Assembly: GCF_932526225.1 (NCBI RefSeq)
Contig: NC_064035.1
Location: forward strand, 4,091,501-4,155,500
From: Nematostella vectensis
Taxonomy: Eukaryota > Cnidaria > Anthozoa > Actiniaria > Edwardsiidae
Length of the DNA stretch: 64,000 nt
Direction: 5' to 3'
How positions within the stretch are numbered: position 1 is the stretch's first letter; each line of letters begins with the position of its first letter. The notes under the pieces were generated by a model that saw nothing but the letters and a program-made list of their open reading frames with translations, searched no databases and was not told the origin of the DNA. Shown piece by piece: positions 46,967-61,000 of this stretch. Position numbers and translations under genes: made by a program.

Positions 46967-48981
46967 CTACTTTTCCTTCTTGACTAAACGTAGGGACAAG
47001 TAAGCGAAGAGGAGGAGAATGACGGTCATGGAACCTAGTGCCAGCTCGTTGTACCAGAGGTCGCCTGGTTTGACGCCTTGGGCACTCAGGTATTCGTCTC
47101 CTGTAGGACTGATAGCACAAAGGGATCAGGGTTTGATCAAGGGGGCATGGGACAGGGGGGGGGGGGGGGGGGGTGTAATGTAGCCTGCGTAGCAAGCGTC
47201 TCCGTGAGATCAAAAGCGCGAGAAATACCCCTCAGCGAGGTCGAAATCTTCGCTCGGTCAAACTTCCGAAATAAGACTCATGGAATCGCATTTTAAGCAT
47301 GCTATTAGTAACGAAAATAAAATATGTTGTTATTCCCTCATTAGCGGATAACATAGTAACAGTGTTACCCTCCTTACTAAATAAACACATTTGACGCAAT
47401 GCATAATAAAGTCTGCCTCGTACCACGACGTACCCTGAAACACACCTCACGCTCTATGAGCATGCGCGCAAAAGATTCATGGTAGGCGGAAGTGTTTTTT
47501 TTCCTGTGTGTGTGTGTCTAATTGGAGGACCAATTAAAACTGAAGAACTTTTTGTTCTATGCAAACTGAAAATGGATCCAATGTGGCGCTTTGCTATTGT
47601 TAACCTGCAAATTACTAGGGCGGGGTGGGTGGGTACCATCTTTCATGTTTTCTAGCCAATCACTATGGGGTCGTTACCATGACATGTTGACAGCTCCGCA
47701 ATGGAACACCATTCCTTCCAGCTCGTTCGCCTCCAGACTCTTGAGGGAAAAACAAAAGAATACCCAAACAACATGAGCTTACTCAGAGTTCCCTAGATAG
47801 ATATCTATTCTTAACTACCCCGGATGTTTCCCCCTAGCTCAAACTAAAGCGTATAAACACCGTGTAAAAGTCCGCATTGCAGGCTAGTCCCCCTAAAAGG
47901 TTTGATTTAACAGGGTCCCACTGTATTCATAAACTATTAATTCTCCCTAGCTCAAACTGCTTCCGGCCTCCCTATAGGGTTTGATTTATCAGGGTCCCAC
48001 GTACCTCGACAGCGTATCTGAATATACTGATGTACTTGATCCACGAGAGCCACGCTCCCACAGACCCAAGGTTTACAAGCACTCCGCTGAAAACCTGAAA
48101 TAATACAAACCAAAAAAATATATAGTTTTCCATATACCATAGAGCTGTCGGAAACACCTGTTTTAACGGTAAAACTTATGAAAAAAAGCGAAACGGTATT
48201 AAAGACAAGAGGATTGTTGTCCGCAGTTTGGTCATCATTTTTTGCGTGCAGTTTCCCATGTCCCCATTGGTGTTTTACGTGCCTTCGTTTCAGATTAGTC
48301 TCAAGACAAAACAGGCCCTTCTATAGGGTACAACTAGTCCATATCGGGGCAAAAACTCGTCGAGATGCTAGTGGTCTTACACTAAGCCACCCGTGCTTAA
48401 ACGAATGCGTAGGCATGTGAACCGGCACTGCCCTGTCGTCATACGAGTGTCGATAGGGAGAGCTTTGGCCCAAGCTTGCACCGATGTTACGCAGAGGGGC
48501 TGCCGATACTGAGATTACTCACCATCATGAACACGTAAGGGAGAGCAATGAGCAAGTTAGCGATGGCGAAGGTCTCTACACTTGCACTCACGAAGAAGGA
48601 AAGCCCGCATGCGCAGAGTGACGTCAGCACCAGCGTTAGCAGGAAGATGAAGAACTTCAAGACTTCACGTTTGAACCCTGGAGCACGCTTACAGTGAGTA
48701 AAACTCAGAGATGTAGCAGGCCTCGAAAAATGGGGGGGGGGGGGTAGCACAATAAAGAAACATTAAGAAAAAAATGAGATGCACAGCCACTCCCCTACTG
48801 ACCATTTCCTTATAATTTGCGAAAATATTGGAAAGGGGGGGCTAGCCTAGGGGCTTCTGGGGGTTCGAAAGAACCACGCCCATGTTGACAACCCAAAGCG
48901 TGGACATCATCAGTGTCTCAGTAAGAGTGGGTCCGTGATAAGAGAAACGTGCGACAGGCAACTGTAGTTAAAAAGGGTGGA

Positions 48982-49012
<31 letters not shown>

Positions 49013-52000
49013 TCGATTCAGCCTACCGATCATGAAGTAGACAATGGCGCTGAAGCCAGATATGGGGATAAGCCGCATGGGGATTATATCGCATAGTACT
49101 TTGGCCAGGAAGTAGGCAGAGACGCGATAATAGCCTCCTGCGGACTCGTGCCTGGGAAACAAATGTCATCAACAATTAAGGCACAGTTGTGGTACAGTAC
49201 ATATGTATGGCAATTGAGAAGTTTTCAAAGTCCCAGAGCCTGTAGAATGTCAATATATTCCTGGTGAGGAATATCCTGTGGAGTTTTCTCAACTCCTCCC
49301 CTCCCCACCCCGAAACAAAAATCAATGAATCTAACTAGTAGCCATTTTGGAACCAGGTTAGCTCCTGGCAGTCCAGTAAACTAATACTTTTCAAAGGTTA
49401 TTGAGTGGATTCTATGTGAATTAGGCACATCCTGTCAAATGACCATTAGCATAGAAACGCTTTAACTCGGACGAGAAAATGAAACGAAAAACAGTAGTTG
49501 AAGAGGAGTTTACATAAGTTATCCGGGTAGAATGAACAAGAATTAATCTCTAGGGAACTTAGAGTAAGTTCTAGTGATAAGAGTTCGAGTAATCGAGTAC
49601 CACTACTGCCATAAGTCTCTCGCTCATAATCCTAGCGTTGTGACTACTGCATATATTTTAAAGTATTTTCAAGCATAATTCTACTGTGTTTTTTTAACCT
49701 TTTATAAACCGACAGAATGATTAAAAGTGTATAATAATTTATTTAATTCCTGCGGTTCGTTTTTTGGCCAAATTGCCCTTCGATTGGAAAACAGCTCACG
49801 CGTCATCATGCGTCATGCCTCGATACTTATGGCGTGTTATCTAGTGATGACGGTAGTTAAACGAAAATCAACGAGACAGAAGCTAACGAAACGTTTCCCA
49901 AGGTAACCAGAAAGTTTTCGGGGATTTCGGTGAGTAAATCCAAATTATGTACAGGCGACAAGGCAAAAGCCGAAGATGGACCGGTCGTCGTTCAGCCTTC
50001 CCACGAAAGGGGAGCATTCAGCAAGTAAGGGGGTATGATACCCAAGACAACAAAAATTTTAAGCAAAAGACTTAGCAGTTTTATTATTTCACATATCATT
50101 AACCTCATTGAGACTAATCATTCGATACCAATTTTGGCAGTTACTGTTGCTATGGTTACCAAGCCACACCCAAAATACATGATTTTAATGCTCTTACGGT
50201 AACAGCTCTAGCTCTGAAACTATAATTGGAACACAAACCAAACTAAGGATATTCATTGCTAATACCTCAAACTATGTAATGAACCTAAAATTGCTATATA
50301 GTTGACATAAATGGAAAATTATCAAGTAAACAAACAAAAAGCTTATAATTTTAACCAGCATTCTTTGGTAAAAAGCCTTCATATTACTAAGCATTGTAAA
50401 AATTTCAAGGTTTTTGAGGTTCATTACACTACTACACTATCAATAATTATTCCTGCCAAATTTCATGCAATAATATTAAAAACACAGGAACTAGTGAGTG
50501 TTACGCTGAGCCATACATTCAAACTTGTAGTTTTTTTAGTATCATACCGCCTTAAAAAGAACGTTTTCAGGGGGTAAAAAGAAGAACGCGAACGATGAGA
50601 GAAAATCTAACAATCTAAAACTAACCGAGCCGAGCGTGCATGAAAATTCCTCCCCCCTGCTCAACGAAGAACAAGAAGGTTATGACCAGGAAAAATAAAA
50701 TCGTAGAATGATCGTATCGGATTTTTATGTTGCTTACGGCAATGGTATCAGTCTAGACGAAATGTTCAAAAGGAGGTAGGAATTAGAAAATCAGCGGGGT
50801 TAAAAAATAAATTTAATCGAATGGTATAAACTAATAGAGGAAGAATTTTTGCAGTTAGTTTTCGCGGTTGCGTTAAAAGGGCTGAAACTTTTAGAGACTG
50901 CTGCAGTACAAAAAAAAATGCGTTAGAAAATAGGCGAATAGGAGACTAAAAAACCTCGCGCAAGGCAAAAAAAAATGTTGGCGAACTTTCACAACATGTG
51001 CCAACATGGCGTACAAACATCAACGCCCTTACTGAGGTAGCAATGTTGGCACTATCTGCACAGGGTTCAAGTGTATCCTGATTTGCAAAAAACAATAATA
51101 GCATTCAAACTGTCAGTATCATCTACAAATTGATTTTACGTGCTTTTAAACGTCGGTAACGAGTACGGGAAAGCTCGAAAACAATATTAGCTAGACGTGA
51201 AATGCCTCTTTAATAACTACAACCTCAAAACTATGACTTGAAAACACCCATATCAAGGACGGAGACGCTTAAAGTAAACCTAACTGTGATTGTCAGCTCA
51301 GGCAGAAGTAAGGATCTAGGCTGTATGGAGCTATTACCGTGGACGAAATTTCTACTGAATGTAGGAAAATGTGGATAATTTCTGCGATTATATTACTTAT
51401 CATCTTTATTCTTACAAACAATTATACCCATAAGCAGTGGCTGGTCTTAGGACTCCCATTTGCCAATTGCCATCCGCACTGAAAACGTTTATAGAAATAG
51501 GTGTATAAAGTGCGGTTAAGTACCAACCATTACTATTCATTACATATAATGTTGTAAAAAACAGTACAAGTATTCATGCACCACGAAAATAAATTACCAG
51601 GTACCTCCTGAAACCATTCTATATTGTGACGAAGACTGAAGTATTATTTTATGCAAAGGGATCCAGGATTTCTCGAAGGGGGAGAACCATATGATGAAAA
51701 GTACACTTATGAAATAAAATCCTAGTCCCCCCCTCCCCACCCCCCTCTCCGTCCCTGTACCCACCAATGTGTGTAAACAGCCTTTAAAGGGGTCAATACT
51801 TCTGGCCCCAGTAGTGTAACTAACCATGTATTGTCTGCAGTTGGTGGACCGTGGAATCCCCAAAGATAAGTATTTGTTCAGTATATAGTATAGTACTTGT
51901 TATTTGCGCGCCTCGCTAGGGGTGGTCGCAGAACCGCGCGCGCAACCCGTCCTCCATCAGCGGTGTTTTATCCAGATTTTAAAAATCTGTCAAACATCTC

Positions 52001-55000
52001 TATAAATATATCTTCCCATTGGATTGTTTGGCGGTGTAACTTACATGAAGATCTTGCGCTCTTTGATGAACAGTTCCACAGCTGATAGATTACCGAAGAC
52101 CATGTTCATTACAATGAAGAAAAACGCCCCCACTCTGATAAGTTAAAGTAAAGAAGTTTATTAATCAGATATTTTTTCAGTGGAGGATGCCGGTGAGAAG
52201 ATGGTGAGGGGGAGTGGGGAGGGGTAGAAAAGTGGTGTCTCTCTTACCTATTCTGTAAGCCGCTTGGTCCGTCAGTTTGGTTGTAATATATGGTGTCTCT
52301 CTTACCTATTCTGTAAGCCGCTTGGTCCGTCAGTTTGGTTGTAATATATGGTGTCTCTCTTACCTATTCTGTAAGCCGCTTGGTCCGTCAGTTTGGTTGT
52401 AATATATGGTGTCTCTCTTACCTATTCTGTAAGCCGCTTGGTCCGTCAGTTTGGTTGTAATATATGGTGTCTCTCTTACCTATTCTGTAAGCAACTTGGT
52501 CCGTCAGTTTGGTTGTAATATATGGCGTCTCTATTACCTATTCTGTAAGCCGCTTGGTCCGTCTGTTTGGTTGTAATATATGGCGCCAACAATAACGGCA
52601 AAGATGACCATCGTGAACATCTGCGAACGAGGTAGATTCTTATTTTTATTTTCATGTTTAGTTTTTTTTATATGAAAAGAAAAAGGTCAGGTTGAGTATA
52701 AGTCACAACAAACTATGTGCTCTAACTATACAGTATTAGAAGACAGAATATAAAATAAATATATATGGGACACCCGTAAAACATTGAACGTATTTTGACG
52801 CTTCAGAGGGGGTTCAGGGGGCTTACAAAAGTTAATAAATTCTACCTGACTCATAAGTACACCCCAAAATGCATATGTTCCATTCCTTATATACCAATTT
52901 GCAATCTTGTTCCCTTTTTCTAACAAACTCTGTCTAAAGAAGGTAACACTTTATTTGGCTCTCTGTAGATCTCTACGTACGTTACTTTCTCTGGGTTTGG
53001 TTTGTATTTTTCAGGACCAAAGCTCTACAAAGCTGCTAATAATTTGTAGCTTGCACGTAAGCGCAACGCTCGCTTTTTTTTTCGATTCTCACGGGAACGT
53101 AAGCGCAAGAGAACGAAACTGCTTGATTTTCTTGCGCTTGTGCTTATGCTTGACCGATTCTCCTTTGTGTTGCGCTTACGTTTGCGTCCTAGTGAAAACC
53201 AACCTTAAGGCGTTACATAAAGAATGGACACGCCCATTTATGAATCTTTTAGGGTCAGATTTTTACGACGAACAATCCGAACAATCCCATAAGGTATTTT
53301 GCACACGAGGTCAAAAACTGATTTTTTAAAAGACCTCGTTTTTAAATTGCATATCTCCACGACTTGACCGTTAAGGGCAGCCTATAAAGTTTCGACTCAT
53401 CGAAACTAGAAATGACGTTTAACTTTCCTTTCGAAAGATTCTCTGAGCTCCGGTGTCTGCTAATTCGGGCCACATATAGTTTTAAGACAAACTTGAGATG
53501 GATAAGAAGACGCATGTTGGCACATTGCCTATTTATTCTATATTTAATATATGTAAACAAAATATTGGCAAAATAGCCATGAACCTTGAACCGTCAAAAA
53601 ATAACTCATTCATCGTTTTCATTTTTTGACAACTCAACTCTCTGTAGTCTCGGTGCCCTTGGCGATTCAATCTTCTCTATACTTCTGTATCTCGCCTTAT
53701 AAATTCTACACGTCTATCAGTTGTCATCACTCGTATCCCCACTAACGTATGACTGCGCTAAGCAAGCGACACGCGAGGTCATCACATGGCGAACATCCCG
53801 CTGACAAGCTACCACTGACACTGTAATGAAACCCGGCATTTCACAGCCAACAGAAGATTCCAGACGCCAAGCGCAGTAAATAGCTTAGAGTTCCTTGCAT
53901 GGGTACGATGACATTTTAGGATAACCACAAGAGTTATTAACTTAGCTTGAGTTTTTTTTATTGTACTGATGGGTTCTACAGTATTGGGAAAGAGAAAGAG
54001 ACTATAAGGGGAAAGTTCTACTAAGTAGCAAGACAAATGGGGCGTAGTGAAACCCGAGGTTCCTGCGTAAGTGCATTGTTAACCTTCACTGTAAATCACA
54101 CTTAAGAGGTTCTGACGTCACTCTTTACTGTTATATAAGATAACTGAGAAGCTGGCGGATGCCAGAAAAGGAGAGTTAAGAAATACACACCGTTGGCTGA
54201 GACGCAACAGGGAGCAAGTATGAGTAAATATGTGCTTGCAGTCATCGTTCTTCTGACTGCTACGATTGGTCAGCTACGCGTTTCACACCCCGGGGTGTTT
54301 TGGGAAACAAGGGAATCTGTCATTGAACGTAAGTCGTTATTAAAAGTCGTTTCAACAAATAAATTTCCCTTAAGGGGTTCTCTTATTTTTAAAAGCTGCT
54401 TAAACTTAGAGTATAGCAATATCCAGAAAATGGTTTCTCTTATTTTAAAAAGCTGGCTTAAACTTACAGAGAACGTAAGGAACTCGTTTTGGTCGGAACT
54501 TTATCACCACGAGTCCGTATAAAGCGGGTCTGTACAGCGAGGGACTGACTGTAGCTCATTTTGATTTGTGATTTCTTTGGATTAGAAAAGCTCTTCCTTT
54601 CATTAATCAAACAATGGCATGTGGTTTTGGTCTTGTCTTTAAACAAATGTGGAACACTTTGATTCTCTGCACGCAACTCAACTGGAAAGAAGTCAAAATT
54701 GATCGAAAACACCTCGGCTTCAAGGCGTTGCGTCTAGTACGCCGAAATAACACACAACGACCTGAGCTAATCAACAGCAAGAGATCAGAGGAGCTCTAGA
54801 GCAAACAACGACTCGAGCTTATCAACAGCAAGAGATCAGAGGAGCTCTAGAGCAAACAACGACTCGAGCTTATCAACAGCAAGAGATCAGAGGAGCTCTA
54901 GAGCAAACAACGACTCGAGCTTATCAACAGCAAGAGATCAGAGCAACTCTAGAGCAAACAACGACTCGAGCTTATCAACAGCAAGAGATCAGAGCAACTC

Positions 55001-58000
55001 TAGAGCAAACAACGACTCGAGCTTATCAACAGCAAGAGATCAGAGCAACTCTAGAGCAAACAACGACTCTAGCTTATCAACAGCAAGAGATCAGAGCAAC
55101 TCTAGAGCAAACAACAACTCGAGCTTATCAACAGCAAGAGATCAGAGCAACTCTAGAGCAAACAACAACTCGAGCTTATCAACAGCAAGAGATCAGAGCA
55201 ACTCTAGAGCAAACAACGACTCGAGCTTATCAACAGCAAGAGATCAGAGCAACTCTAGAGCAAACAACGACTCGAGCTTATCAACAGCAAGAGATCAGAG
55301 GAGCTCTAGAGCAAACAACGACTCGAGCTTATCAACAGCAAGAGATCAGAGGAGCTCTAGAGCAAAACCATGGCCTGAATCAATCAGCGCGCAAGGGCTT
55401 GGGGGAACTCTCAACGGCAAAACAATATATCAAGCCAATCATTGTCTTTCGATAATTGCTCATAACACCTCGTCTAGTAAAGGGGTGTAACACCTATATG
55501 CTTTAAGGGTGCGTTTCAAAAAGGCGCAACCTATGGAAAAAAGGCGCAGTTCCTAATAGGATAGAATGAGTCTCAATACTCATATGAGCCTGGCCGGTCC
55601 GGGGATCGTCCAAGCGTCACCCTTACTAACACTAACTAACGTAAAAATAGACAAGGAAAAAGATTGAAATATTCCTTTATAAGATATAACAATATCCAGA
55701 AAACGGAACCATCAAGAATACCACACAAGTGGTAACCTAAAATAGGCAACTGAAGATTAAACTTTCTTTATCAGGTATTGAAATAACGATGGATCCCACA
55801 CAAATGGGCAACGATAAAAAACATAACTAACATAAAAATAGGCGAAAGGAGAAGATCAAAGTTCCTTTGTCAGGTACGGCGATATCAGGGAAACCCAATT
55901 TGAGTACTGGAGCACATTTGGGCCCCCATATATACCATGTGGAGCATTAAACGGCGAGCCTACACATTCATCTAATCTCTGTCTATACGACTGGATGTAA
56001 AGGCTATGTTAAGGCTACATATCAAAATAGCAGTTTTCAGGTTCTTAGAATCGCCTAGAACAAACCAAACGCACTCGACCTTTGAACGGTGTGATATGCA
56101 AGTACTTAACTTAGTTAGTAGGGTCAGGATCGCTATTTCTTGCTAGAATTGCGCGAGAGAGATTGATTCAATAAATCACTGGAGTGTGTGAACGTGACTA
56201 TTGCAATTCAAAGCAGATTAACATTTAGCAAGCCCCCGCCTGGAATGGCCTCCGCATCTTACTCCCTCGAACTAACGCACTACACGAGATCCGGCGAGTG
56301 TGGTCGTCATGACGACATAGATAGAGTGATTATCTTAGGGTCTTCATATATAATCGCTCGCTCGGACAAGCTAATCGGACAGGCAAGCTTCACTATTTAC
56401 TAAACACATCCCTCAGGACAGACTGTATACCAAAAAGATTGATGGACAAGCTTTTGATTATTTTAGTTGTCTTGCATTTTGGGAGCCACGTCATGGCAAG
56501 AGTTTTCTGGGAAACCGTCAAACCGTTCGAGTCACGTGAGTATTCTCCTCACAGAGTGATTGTAGGAGATGATCTCCACTAAATAGTCTATGATCAAACT
56601 TAATAGCTGATTTTATTGCGTCGTGAAAAGTCGTTTTGTATCTTTCATTCGACATTCGCCATTTGACAGTCTGACTGTGAATGTTTCAGTCTGTTGTAAA
56701 ACAATTAGGAATGCCATAAGAAGTGTTGATTGGATAAATAGAAACAATCACTGGCAGAAGTTATCAATGGTAATTTATACGGCTTCATAAGGTTAAATTT
56801 GCCAGTCCTAAAATAACGGTATACTCAACATTCAAAGGAGTGTTTAGTCGTGCACTACTTGCCACGCCCAAAGACCCGGTATCATGATTATCAGGGTTTG
56901 AAGTGAACTGTGTTCGGGGCACACTCAGAATTTAGCTTTTACAGAATACTCCAATATAGGTGAGTAAATATTACAGAACCATTGCGCGCGGTTTCTTATC
57001 TAACTGATGCAAGTCACAATAGAGATTAGCTGTTTACGTAAATTATTTGGAGACCACCTTGACACACCACGGTTACGCTAGGCAGACATTCGAGTGTGCA
57101 CAGCTTGATATTCGCCCTATTTCCGCAATTCAAGAGCGCTATAGGCATATAGGTAACCGAACCGGAATCTATTAGACCTACGACAAGCAATAGAATCCGC
57201 ATACTGGGCGCGGTAGAGTAAACCATGACACCTACAGGCCCTGAATCAAAGGTTGCATGCCTTAGAAAATACTAGAAGTCATTGAGAGTCATTAGTACTA
57301 AGAATAGCAACAGAACCCTGCAATGGGCGCGACAGGGTGAGCCATGACACCAACAGACGAATTAGAGGTTGCACGTCAGGAACGATATAAATCAAGATTC
57401 CCTAAGACCCCATCGCAAGGTCGTATATGTGCGGCCTACTCTAATCACCAAAGAGCTGTGTTGTGTCTAGACAGCCAATTTTCCGCTTACGGAAAGGATC
57501 ACACTTAATGCCCACTCTTTCCTGTCGGCTAAGGTTACATAACACCAATACTGGCCCAAAGTGTGTCCGACCTGGTCTTTTACCCCATAAAGAATTCAGC
57601 TGTGATTTATTACTACGGTTTTAATTATTCTGCGAGCTCTCCTCGATGATTCCCAACTGCTAAAACTACGCGATTTGTGCTTGGAAACCAATTCAGTGCT
57701 TGGAATCCAATTCAGTGCTTGCCAATGCACAGCCAAATTTACGCTTGCGTAAAGGTCGCGTAAAGATTGCGTATAGACGACGTTTACGCATCTTTACGCA
57801 ACTTTTACGTGTTGCGTAAATGTTGCATTTACGTGGTCTTTACGCTACTGCGTAAAGACAGCGTAAGTATACTGTTTACGCGACCCTAAAGGAACGGGAG
57901 GTAAAGGTTGCGTAAACATTATCTTTACGCAATCTTTGCGCCACGCGTAAACGTCGCGTAAATGTACCTTTACGCAATCTTTACGTCATGCGTAAAAGTT

Positions 58001-61000
58001 GAGTAAAGGTGCATTAACGCAATCTTTACGCGTGGCGTAAAGATCATGTTTACGCCGTCTCAGCGTAAATGTACCTTTAGTAACATTTACGCCATGCGTA
58101 AAGACGACGTATTTATAAGCTTTACGTGACCTTCACACCTAGCGTAAGAGTAATTTTTACGCGTGGCGTAATACGTTATTTTTTTACAAGTTACCATCCA
58201 TACCATTTCCAGAATAAGGTAGACGCTAACAGAACAAAAATATTCTTAAGCGCTTTCTTCAGAGCTCATGCACTCCATTGTTAGAATGCCTTTTGAATGA
58301 CAGTAGTCAGAAGGAGATTTAGCTGTCGGCGAGAATTCGCTGGATATTGAAAACCGCTGTAAGTTGCAATAAGCGCCGTATAATCCAGTTCTTATTTCTT
58401 TAGGTTTACAATACGTCCCTCCGGCAAAAGTGACCGCCCAAAAGATGTCAGAATACCTTTTCCATCGCCACGGGGCAGACCGACTCGCCAAGCGAGATGT
58501 CCACTACCCGACCGACGTCCTCATTATCATCGACTCGTCTAAGTCCGTCCCCGAGCGGAACTTCACGCAGGGTCTGAGAGCCCTTCAAGAACTTGTCTTC
58601 CGCTTCCCAACCGACACGAACTTCGCAGCTATAACGTACTCAACTGACGCTCAAGTCAACTTCCAATTCGTGTCAGCCACGAAGGCACTGGACCAACTAA
58701 TCCAAATTCAGTACAACGCTGGCTTCACCAACACCCAGGCAGCGCTAAGGAAGGCCAGGAAAATGTTCCTGTCCAGGAAATCTGGAATTCGCTGGGATGC
58801 GTACAAAGCGGTCTTCATCTTGACAGATGGCCAGTCGAATATCAAGAAGAAGCAGACCTTATACCGGGCTCAACTGCTGAAGCAGCTCGGGATTACGATC
58901 TACGTGATGGCCGTGGGTGAGCGAATACAAGGGATCACCGAGCTAGCCATGCTAGCTACATCAACAAGTAACCACTTGTACCGAGTGGCCGAAATGGACG
59001 GCTTCATGGGCGTGATAACGACGATTACAAGGGACCAGGGGTACAGTGGTACCCCAGACATCACCAAAATGTAACTGCCATTATAATGGGACTTTAAGTA
59101 ATCTGCGAACTCACGAGAGAAAACTCAAAGAGAGAAAATATCAATCAGACGGTGGAAAATGTGTTACAATGTGTTAATTCAATTTTTGATTGACGGAAGT
59201 GAGAAGCTGTTTTATCTTGGCAAGAGTTTTCAGAATACTGAAGAAATCGCAGAAATGGTTTGGGAAACTGTAAGGTTGGCATTCATAATAGGACTAAAAC
59301 ACGCAAAGTGAATTTTTTTAATCCATACATTCGAAATTAATACAGAACATGTATTGATTTTTATTTACAATAAGGTGAGCATAGAGAAACTAAATCTATG
59401 ATGTGCATTGTGTAAATCGGTCATATAATGTGATTGGTTTGAAAACACTTTCTTGAAAATAGTCTCAAAAGTCATTATTCGAAAGTTCTTTCTTCGAATT
59501 CTTTTCTGCGAAAAAAATACGCCGGGAAGGGCTTCCGAGTATGTAAATAGCATGTAAACAGTCAAAAATGCTAAGCCATGGGCGTAAATGACGTTTACCT
59601 GTGTAAGGAAGTAAGCAAGCGCAAATGGAATGTTATCTGATAACGAGCATTCCGTCTCTACTTTCGACAATTATTGCAAGTTTTGTGCCACTTTGGAATG
59701 TTTTATAGACAAATAAAAGTACCCTGGGGTCCAGAGGCTTAAAGTCCTCCTTACCCACCCCCTGTCAGTAGCGGCGTCAGGTATCTCTCTCTCTCCTTTC
59801 TTCTCTTCTCCTTCAAACAATTTTAGAGCCTCTGGTTTCCAGGGTAAAATAAAGGTAACTCGTATTGTATTTTAGTATGCATCGGCAATTAAAAGGTAAT
59901 TATAAAAAAGCTAAAGCAAGGAAAGGGAAAACAGTAGTGCAAAGACAAACATGACAAATAACTTTTTTAAAGGTTTGTAGAAACCATTTCCAGGACTGCT
60001 CCTCTCCTCCTATACTACCACTAAATAACAATAACAACAACACCAATACCAACACTGTGAAGAATAACAGAGTAATAAAAAAAATTATAATAATAACTAC
60101 CGCTAACAATAATAACACAGAGAGACAATGACAACTGCGACACACCAATAAACAGCGCAAACAACCTGACCAGCTTAATAAACAATGGTCACTAGGAACA
60201 TGAAGACGTAGGCGTGCCAATACTCTTCGCAGAATCGCTAAATGGGGGGAGCAGGGGCTGATTTAGGACTGGGCCGAGCGGGCTCCGACCCCCCCCCCCC
60301 CCCCTATTTTCAGATGTTTGGCTTTGAAATAACAAAAAATATAAGGAAATACACTGAAGAACATTGAATCCGGCCGCCCTTTTTGAAACCCTTGCTTCGG
60401 CCCCCCTTTTTGTAGCTCCTGGATACGCCCCTGGGGAGGCGCTTCTTCAAAATTCTGTCTTAATAACCATAACAAAACCAAGCTTTCGATGACAAAATGT
60501 TGTGACGGCTAGTACTGTCGGTTTTCGTTATTTTCCTACCTAACGTAGTCCCCCTAGTATTCGAAGTTTATAAAGTGTAACATGTTTATGTGAGGCGCTT
60601 ATCCACATCTTTCCTACAAAGAGAGGCGCTTATCCGGGGAAAGCGCTTATCGAAATGGGGCTTATTTGAGCAATAACAGTAATAGCCGCCAAAAATGTGC
60701 ACCTACGCATATGTTAAAAACACGAAAGTTGTGACAACATAAACAATGATACACTGTTTACAAGTCAATTACCTGTACGACTGACGTCTGTGGATTTCGT
60801 AAAATGTTCTTGACAGCGCGACCAGACACGTAGTAAAGCTGAGATCATAAAAACTACATTATCTTTGGAATTGAAATTTTGTCAAATGAAAACACAGCGA
60901 ATATTTCTCTCCTGTAAAAAATACACAAAACTTCAAAACCTGACTTTGCAGATGATGGGGGCAGGGTGGGGTCGGACCCCCCGTCTCCCCCCCTCTCCTT

